The translations under genes were made by a program, and so were the position numbers. From positions 1-64,000 of the forward strand of contig JACCYQ010000077.1 of assembly GCA_013696395.1 (NCBI GenBank): a stretch of 64,000 nt of DNA. Direction: 5' to 3'. Below the pieces are notes generated by a model that did no database searches, was not told where the DNA came from, and saw only the letters and a program-made list of their open reading frames with translations. Below are positions 58,136 to 64,000 of the stretch, piece by piece (position 1 is the first letter of the stretch; the number at the start of each line of letters is the position of its first letter). The stretch is from Chitinophagaceae bacterium. Lineage in GTDB: Bacteria > Bacteroidota > Bacteroidia > Chitinophagales > Chitinophagaceae.

Positions 58136-58903
58136 ATGGAACAGTTTGTACAACAAGGATCAATAGTTCGTAAAATTTGGGGTAAAGCAGATACGGTGCT
58201 TTTCATCTTTGCCGGAGCGGCAGCAGAATTTGCATTAAATAAGGCGGTGGATTGGTTATATTTTACAGGCAGATTACCCACGGACCCACTTGGGCGTTTA
58301 TTCAGTACCGTTAGTTACGCCCGGAAAATTGTTTTTTCAAATAAGGAAGATGCATTGAAAGCTATTGACCAGATTACTGCCATACATGCTACAGTAGAAA
58401 AAAACAGGAAGTCCAAAATTCCTGATTGGGCCTACCGCGACGTTTTATTTATGCTGATCTACTATTCCATTGCATCGTTTGAATTAATGGAGCGGAAAAT
58501 GACCATGATTGAAAAAGAAGAAGTGTATAATGTGTTTTTCAGAATGGGACAAAGAATGAATCTTCAATCGCTTCCGGTTACTTATACTTCATGGCTGGGT
58601 GCCAGGGAACACCATATGAAAAATGACATGGAAAAATCTGCATACACCATTGATCTTTATCGGCAGTATAAAAAGCACTTAGGATATATCAGGTATTGGA
58701 TTTTGCTGGAAGGACAAGTAATGGTAATACCAAGACAAATCAAATCACTTCTTGGAATGCGTAGTTTTTCCTGGTTAATGCCGGCGCTTATTATTTATAA
58801 ATTTACCCGGTTCATTCAGTTGGATGGGTTTGTAAAAAAAGTTATTTTACCCGGAAAATACCACAAGGAATTTGAAGCACTGGATGTTAAGTATCAAGAA
58901 TAA
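58136..58903 (+). CDS. DUF2236 / MpaB-like oxygenase family protein
   Basis: IFAGAAAEFALNKAVDWLYFTGRLPTDPLGRLFSTVSYARKIVF; IPDWAYRDVLFMLIYYSIASFELMERKM; REHHMKNDMEKSAYTIDLYRQYKKHLG. Confidence 0.82.
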   Translation: MEQFVQQGSIVRKIWGKADTVLFIFAGAAAEFALNKAVDWLYFTGRLPTDPLGRLFSTVSYARKIVFSNKEDALKAIDQITAIHATVEKNRKSKIPDWAYRDVLFMLIYYSIASFELMERKMTMIEKEEVYNVFFRMGQRMNLQSLPVTYTSWLGAREHHMKNDMEKSAYTIDLYRQYKKHLGYIRYWILLEGQVMVIPRQIKSLLGMRSFSWLMPALIIYKFTRFIQLDGFVKKVILPGKYHKEFEALDVKYQE

Positions 58904-58907
58904 ACTT

Positions 58908-59381
58908 CTAATCCAATTCTTCGAGTTCCCTGTTAAGGTCATATTGAATATCTTCATGCAACGCCTTCATTATTTTTTTAACTTTTATCATTTGATTTTC
59001 ATAAAGTTTACTCAACGCTACATTTTTGTGCAAAGGGAGCCCGGATATTTTTAATTTTTTGCAGAAATAAATGAGCAGTTCAACTTCTGTTTGTTTGGAA
59101 GAACTGTACCTGGTGTATTTATTTACCAGTCTGAGTATTTTCCGGATGCTTTTTTTGGCAAAATAAATTTGGCTCTTGTTGATCGACTCCATTTGTTCAT
59201 CAATTTCTCTTTTTATACCTTCAACATAACCGGGTTCATTATGCGCTTCAAAAAGAATGTAAGTGAGCAATTCTTTGTTTTCTTTTTTAAACCTGGCCAG
59301 CCTAAGATTAATGGCCAGCAGTTCGTTATGCTTCAGGGTGGTTAATTCCTGTTTAATATCCTGTACAGTTGCCGCTTTCAT
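58908..59381 (-). CDS. Conserved hypothetical, helical and basic/acidic-rich
   Basis: 157 aa ORF, convergent with DUF2236 gene; all-helical pattern, no recognised domain. Confidence 0.65.
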   Translation of the reverse strand: MKAATVQDIKQELTTLKHNELLAINLRLARFKKENKELLTYILFEAHNEPGYVEGIKREIDEQMESINKSQIYFAKKSIRKILRLVNKYTRYSSSKQTEVELLIYFCKKLKISGLPLHKNVALSKLYENQMIKVKKIMKALHEDIQYDLNRELEELD

Positions 59382-59452
59382 AGTAATGAAGATATCAATT
59401 ATACACTTTATTGAATGTAAAAATGATCTGAATGTACATGAAGCTTAATTGA

Positions 59453-59460
59453 TAATTTTG
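59453..59460 (+). promoter_or_regulatory. Bacteroidetes-type -7 box TAATTTTG
   Basis: TAnnTTTG match 4 nt before ATG at 59465. Confidence 0.5.
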
Positions 59461-59464
59461 CAGC

Positions 59465-60787
59465 ATGCAACAGAAATCTATATCTATAAAAAAAATACTA
59501 TCTCAGCTTAATATTTCGGAATTGAATGAAATGCAGCAAGCTTTTATTAAAGCCACCCAGGAAACTGGTGACCTGGTTTTACTTTCTGCTACAGGATCAG
59601 GAAAAACACTGGCTTTTTTATTACCAGTATTAAAAAATCTTAACCCTGAATTATTACATACACAGGCGATCATTATTACACCATCCCGTGAACTGGCATT
59701 ACAGGTTGAAAAGGTTTTTAAAAGTTTACAATCCGGATTTAAAGTAACCTGTTGTTATGGTGGTCATTTACGAGAAACGGAAGAAAGAAACCTGGTAGAA
59801 GCACCTGCCCTGATCATTGGTACTCCCGGCCGGATAGCCGATCATTTCCGCCGGCAAAATATAAATCCTCAATACATAAATACATTGGTATTGGATGAAT
59901 TTGATAAATCACTGGAACTGGGTTTCCAGGAAGAAATTTCATTTATCACATCTTCATTGATTACATTAGAAAAAAGGTTTCTTACTTCCGCCACTGATAT
60001 GGATATTATTCCCGCCTTCCTTGGCATGGATAATCCCCGCAAACTGAATTTTTTAAGCGGAGAAATACCGGATGCCCTTGCCATTCAATTTGTGAAAGCT
60101 GATGATAATGATAAAATACAAAGCTTGTTCAATTTAATATGCATGTTGGGTAACCGGCCCTTAATCATATTTTGCAATCATCGCGAGGCGGTGAACCGGT
60201 TAAGTGATCTATTGAAGGAAAAGGGCATTGTTAATGTGTTTTATCATGGCGCACTTGAACAGCCTGAAAGAGAAGCTGCATTGAGCAAATTCAGGAATGG
60301 CAGTTCCAATATCCTGGTAACAACTGACCTGGCTTCAAGGGGGTTGGACATTCCGCATATCCGGTATATCATACACTATCATATACCATTAAACGAAGAA
60401 GCATTCACCCATCGCAATGGACGTACTGCCAGGATGGATGCCAGTGGGACGGCCATTCTGATACTTTCGCCCGATGAGAAGCTACCTTCATATATCACAG
60501 GTGAAATCCAGGAAATTGCCGTTCCTGTTAATTTACCTATTCCTGAAAAACCTAAATGGTCCACATTGTATTTTTCAGCTGGAAAAAAAGACAAAGTGAA
60601 TAAAATTGATATAGTGGGCTTTTTAGCTAATAAAGGACATTTGAAAAAAGAAGATATCGGATTGATTGATGTTAGTGATTTTTTTTCTTTTGTGGCTATC
60701 CGCAAATCCAAAGTAAGTATGGTATTGCAAGCGATAAAAGATGAAAAAATAAAAAATAAAAAAGTACGGATCTCTGTTGCTAAATAA
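59465..60787 (+). CDS. DEAD/DEAH box RNA helicase
   Basis: LLSATGSGKTLAFLLPVL; ITPSRELALQVEKVF; IIGTPGRIADHF; LVLDEFDKSLELGF; LTSATD; NILVTTDLASRGLDIPHI; HRNGRTARM; C-terminal DbpA-like RNA-binding fold. Confidence 0.95.
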   Translation: MQQKSISIKKILSQLNISELNEMQQAFIKATQETGDLVLLSATGSGKTLAFLLPVLKNLNPELLHTQAIIITPSRELALQVEKVFKSLQSGFKVTCCYGGHLRETEERNLVEAPALIIGTPGRIADHFRRQNINPQYINTLVLDEFDKSLELGFQEEISFITSSLITLEKRFLTSATDMDIIPAFLGMDNPRKLNFLSGEIPDALAIQFVKADDNDKIQSLFNLICMLGNRPLIIFCNHREAVNRLSDLLKEKGIVNVFYHGALEQPEREAALSKFRNGSSNILVTTDLASRGLDIPHIRYIIHYHIPLNEEAFTHRNGRTARMDASGTAILILSPDEKLPSYITGEIQEIAVPVNLPIPEKPKWSTLYFSAGKKDKVNKIDIVGFLANKGHLKKEDIGLIDVSDFFSFVAIRKSKVSMVLQAIKDEKIKNKKVRISVAK

Positions 60788-61096
60788 CCTAAGGGCAACC
60801 TATCAATAATTCCAGAATTGGATTCAAGTCATTTTTAAAAAATGGAGGATTATTGCCCAATCAACTAATTTTTTTCAAAATTATTTATCAACATTATTGC
60901 AGACTTATGGTAATAAGTGATTTTTACTATGAATTCAAACCAATAATAATAAAGCTTTTGAAAATAAGCTGCTTAAAACCCCTCGTAGATTTACAATGGG
61001 ATGAAACCTAACTACCTGCGTAGTTAAACATAGCCTGTTTGCTTTGAAATGATTTTAATTGAGGGTAGTTTTGATTTAACAAAAATTCTATACCCC

Positions 61097-61525
61097 ATGA
61101 AGCAATTATTTCTAAAGAAGTTAATCACGGTATGCGCAGTCGCATCCCTTACCGCAACAAGCAATTTGAATGCAACTGAAACTGTACATCCTACAGAACA
61201 GAAAATTTCAAGTGAAAAAAAGGCTGTAAATGACATTCCTTTTTTTAAAGGACATCGTCAGGGCCGGGGCGTTACCCTGCAATGGGTTGCCAACAATGTT
61301 GAATCATTTGAAATACAACATTCAACTGATGGCGATTGGTTTGATCCATTGGAAACCATGAGTTCCCAGACGCAAAGTAAAGGCGGTAACAACAATGGTC
61401 GCTTTTCTTTCAACATTGCGGAAGTTTATCCTGGTGAAACATTTTACCGCATCAAAGGAACACTTCCTGATGGGTCTGTAATGTATTCTGAAACTATTTC
61501 AGTCAGGATTGTACAGCGTAAATAA
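61097..61525 (+). CDS. Secreted hypothetical protein (start MKQLFLKK at 61097)
   Basis: Signal peptide MKQLFLKKLITVCAVASLTATSNLNA; beta-rich FnIII-like RGVTLQWVANNVESFEIQHSTDGDWF...FYRIKGTLPDGSVMYSETISVRI. Confidence 0.7.
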   Translation: MKQLFLKKLITVCAVASLTATSNLNATETVHPTEQKISSEKKAVNDIPFFKGHRQGRGVTLQWVANNVESFEIQHSTDGDWFDPLETMSSQTQSKGGNNNGRFSFNIAEVYPGETFYRIKGTLPDGSVMYSETISVRIVQRK

Positions 61526-61540
61526 CAAATGAAGGTTGAG

Positions 61541-61570
61541 CGATACCCTTAAAGTGGGTATCGCTTTTAA
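61541..61570 (+). terminator. Rho-independent terminator/attenuator-like hairpin
   Basis: GCGATACCC-ttaaagt-GGGTATCGC-TTTTA, between the two secreted-protein genes. Confidence 0.8.
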
Positions 61571-61599
61571 CCTTTACTGAATACCTTAAATCCGTTCTT

Positions 61600-63555
61600 A
61601 TGAAAAGACTTTTACCCTTTATTGTTTTACTAACCATTTATTATACATCTACTGCACAAATAACTACCCCGGTTATTAATGCAAACTTTGGCGTGGACGC
61701 AGAATTGCAGGCAAATTATCGATATAACACCGTTCAAAGCAGTGATGACTGGTTTAAATATCCGGGAAATACAGGGCCGGGTGAATTTATTATTGATACG
61801 ACAGGTGCTGCTGCATTATTAGCACAATATGCTGCTGACCCAAATTCCCGAAAAATTCCATTTTACCGGATGATGCGCTATCCTTCTTATACCATTCTTA
61901 ATAACAGGATGCTGATTGATGGTGTTTTTATCCGTGATTATCATGGAAGTGATTCTACCATTTTTGCGTCAGGTTCCAATAAAAATGGAATGAATCCATC
62001 TGAATGGAGCACACCCGTTGCACAAAGTATACCTGACAAAAATGATATCCTGGATATGATGGTGCATGTAAGAAGAGCCGGACCAGATCCCAGTTATAAT
62101 TTATGGCTTATGGGTGGTTTATCCATTGAAAACACGACAGGTAACAGGTATTTTGATTTTGAAATGTACCAAACCGATATTTATTATGACAGGCCTTCTT
62201 TAAGATTTTATGGATACGGTCCTGATGCAGGGCATACCAGGTGGGAATTTGATGCAGCCGGCCAAATTACTAAACCAGGCGATATCGTTTTTACTGCTGA
62301 ATACAGTAGCAGCGCCCTTACTAAAATTGAAGCCAGAATATGGATTGACAGGGCATCTTTATTATTGACACCTCAGGCATTTTCGTGGACGGGAACATTT
62401 GATGGTGCGTCAAACGGATCACAATATGGTTATGCTGGTATTCTTCCAAAAACTACCGGTGATTTTTACACGGGTATGGCCAGCAACAATAACGTATGGG
62501 CAGGACCTTTTGCTTTAGTTCGCGATGATAACAGTGTAGTTTCAGAATATATCAAAGGTCAATACATGGAATTTTCAGTGAATCTTACCAAGCTTGGCCT
62601 GGACCCGGTAACGTTATTAGGTGGCAACAATTGCGGTATGCCTTTTCGCCGGGTTCTTGTGAAAACCAGGGCATCAACAAGTTTTACTGCTGAATTAAAA
62701 GATTTTGTAGGTCCATTTGATTTCTTTTTAGCGCCCCGTGCACAAATACAATCAGATGTTCCTATTTTTTGCGGAACTATTGGTATTGCAGAAATACAGG
62801 TAATTAATCCTGTGGCAACCTCCGTATATACATGGTCAACTCCTGATGGGAATATTTTTGGAAATACTACAGGAACTTCTATAACAGCAGATGCAGCAGG
62901 TACTTATATTGTTACACAAAAATTACAGCAAGGTTGTTCTGATTATGCATCAGATACCACTATGGTAATTTTTGAACCCACTTGTACGGTACTTCCAGAA
63001 CAAAAAATTGATTTTTCAGGCAAATTAAGTGGAATTAAATATTTATTGGATTGGAGTGTCTGGGAAAATGGTGAATACAAATATTATGATTTGGAAAGAA
63101 GTTCTGATGGAATTCATTTTACACATATTGAGCGCATTAATGCTCAAAGTGCAGAAATGGGAAAGGCTTCATATACTACAACGGATGACTTACACAATAT
63201 CAAAAGTACAATGGTTTATTACAGGCTAAAAATTTCCGGGATAAATGGCCAGGTTATGTATAGCAAAATCATCAATCAAAAACTGAGTAATGTTTTATCC
63301 GGAATAAAAATCCTGACAAATCCCGTAAAGGATTATCTCCGGATCTCTGTTAATACTTCAATAGTTACCAATGCTGAGATATCCATTTATGATATTGCAG
63401 GCAGGTTAATGCAATCCAGCAGGCATACAAATTTGCCTGCAGGTCCTTCTATTATAACTTTAAATAATCATTCAAAATGGTCAACTGGTATTTATACCGT
63501 AAAAGTGGTATTAGGAAATGAAACCTATATGGATAAAATAGTGATTGGAAGATAG
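61600..63555 (+). CDS. T9SS type A sorting domain-containing secreted protein
   Basis: Signal peptide; C-terminal ILTNPVKDYLRISVNTSIVTNAEISIYDIAGRLMQSSRHTNLPAG...YTVKVVLGNETYMDKIVIGR typical of T9SS CTDs. Confidence 0.88.
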   Translation: MKRLLPFIVLLTIYYTSTAQITTPVINANFGVDAELQANYRYNTVQSSDDWFKYPGNTGPGEFIIDTTGAAALLAQYAADPNSRKIPFYRMMRYPSYTILNNRMLIDGVFIRDYHGSDSTIFASGSNKNGMNPSEWSTPVAQSIPDKNDILDMMVHVRRAGPDPSYNLWLMGGLSIENTTGNRYFDFEMYQTDIYYDRPSLRFYGYGPDAGHTRWEFDAAGQITKPGDIVFTAEYSSSALTKIEARIWIDRASLLLTPQAFSWTGTFDGASNGSQYGYAGILPKTTGDFYTGMASNNNVWAGPFALVRDDNSVVSEYIKGQYMEFSVNLTKLGLDPVTLLGGNNCGMPFRRVLVKTRASTSFTAELKDFVGPFDFFLAPRAQIQSDVPIFCGTIGIAEIQVINPVATSVYTWSTPDGNIFGNTTGTSITADAAGTYIVTQKLQQGCSDYASDTTMVIFEPTCTVLPEQKIDFSGKLSGIKYLLDWSVWENGEYKYYDLERSSDGIHFTHIERINAQSAEMGKASYTTTDDLHNIKSTMVYYRLKISGINGQVMYSKIINQKLSNVLSGIKILTNPVKDYLRISVNTSIVTNAEISIYDIAGRLMQSSRHTNLPAGPSIITLNNHSKWSTGIYTVKVVLGNETYMDKIVIGR

Positions 63556-63574
63556 GGGGTGCTTGAACAAGAAA

Positions 63575-63609
63575 AGCGATTTCATTGAATATTAAATCAA
63601 CGAAATCGC
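63575..63609. terminator. Possible bidirectional terminator between convergent genes
   Basis: GCGATTTC ... GAAATCGC inverted repeat with an 18-nt loop and A/T flanks. Confidence 0.45.
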
Positions 63610-63649
63610 CTTTCTTCCAACAATTATAATTTACTGATTTTTTATATTA

Positions 63650-64000
63650 TCAAGACCGCGGAATTTTCAATTTCCAGCCTGGATGTATCAGATCGGGATT
63701 TTTAATCTGGTCTTTATTCGCCTCATATATTTTTTTCCAATCCACGCCATATTTTTGACCGATCTTACTCAGGCTATCACCTGCCACCACTTCGTATTCT
63801 TCGGTGGCACCTTCAGCTACCTTGATGTCCATAACAACATCTGCAGAGCGATAATCAGGATCCAGTTTATTATAAATATCCCAAAGTTCATTTTTTACTT
63901 TCTCAGAAGGAGCGTTTCCGTCAATGTATAATACATTGTTTTGTTCCCTTACTTGTAAATTATCCACGCCGGCTGATTGAGCCGCATTGATCAGTTCCTG
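63650..64000 (-). CDS. BON + LysM domain protein (N-terminus beyond window edge)
   Basis: Frame is open to base 64000 (QELINAAQSAGVDNLQVREQNNVLYIDGNAPSEKVKNELWDIYNKL); LysM EYEVVAGDSLSKIGQKYGVDWKKIYEANKDQIKNPDLIHPGWKLKIP. Confidence 0.9.
   Translation of the reverse strand, partial: QELINAAQSAGVDNLQVREQNNVLYIDGNAPSEKVKNELWDIYNKLDPDYRSADVVMDIKVAEGATEEYEVVAGDSLSKIGQKYGVDWKKIYEANKDQIKNPDLIHPGWKLKIPRS

Noticed and set aside
1-64000. CRISPR arrays, tRNA/rRNA genes, prophage, integrons or transposases
   Set aside because: No regularly spaced direct repeats, no tRNA-like cloverleaf noticed and no integrase/transposase-like translations; visual reading only, so small ncRNAs could be missed.

Overview
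AT-rich chromosomal window typical of a Bacteroidetes, probably Chitinophagaceae-like (inferred from gene content, TAnnTTTG promoter boxes and a T9SS sorting domain). It is densely packed with mostly housekeeping and conserved genes: galK, GMC oxidoreductase plus gluconate 2-DH subunit 3-like pair, UbiD, ndk, nrnA-like DHH, FKBP PPIase, folP/DUF1599/DoxX, recF/DUF721, pdhA, TPR/ribH, LutA-like, EVE, sirtuin, saccharopine DH-like, gyrA, serA, Nnr, a tesA/ybbA/ybbP-like block, membrane pyrophosphatase, SNase, M48, ABC-F, hutI/hutG, fused otsBA, DUF2236, DEAD-box helicase, a T9SS substrate and a truncated BON-LysM protein. I saw no tRNA, rRNA, CRISPR array, phage or transposase. The most unusual locus is 37.4-41.5 kb on the minus strand. 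It encodes a secreted protein with an N-terminal tectonin-like beta-propeller, a long Gly/Ala-rich hydrophobic segment and two tandem C-terminal repeats resembling the cholesterol-dependent-cytolysin C-terminal domain. Two small secreted proteins follow it, one mostly helical with a central hydrophobic stretch. This is a candidate undescribed pore-forming or surface-binding system. Other observations are a decayed head-GIN (DUF2807) gene, probable leaderless transcripts, TTG starts and two unlisted small ORFs.
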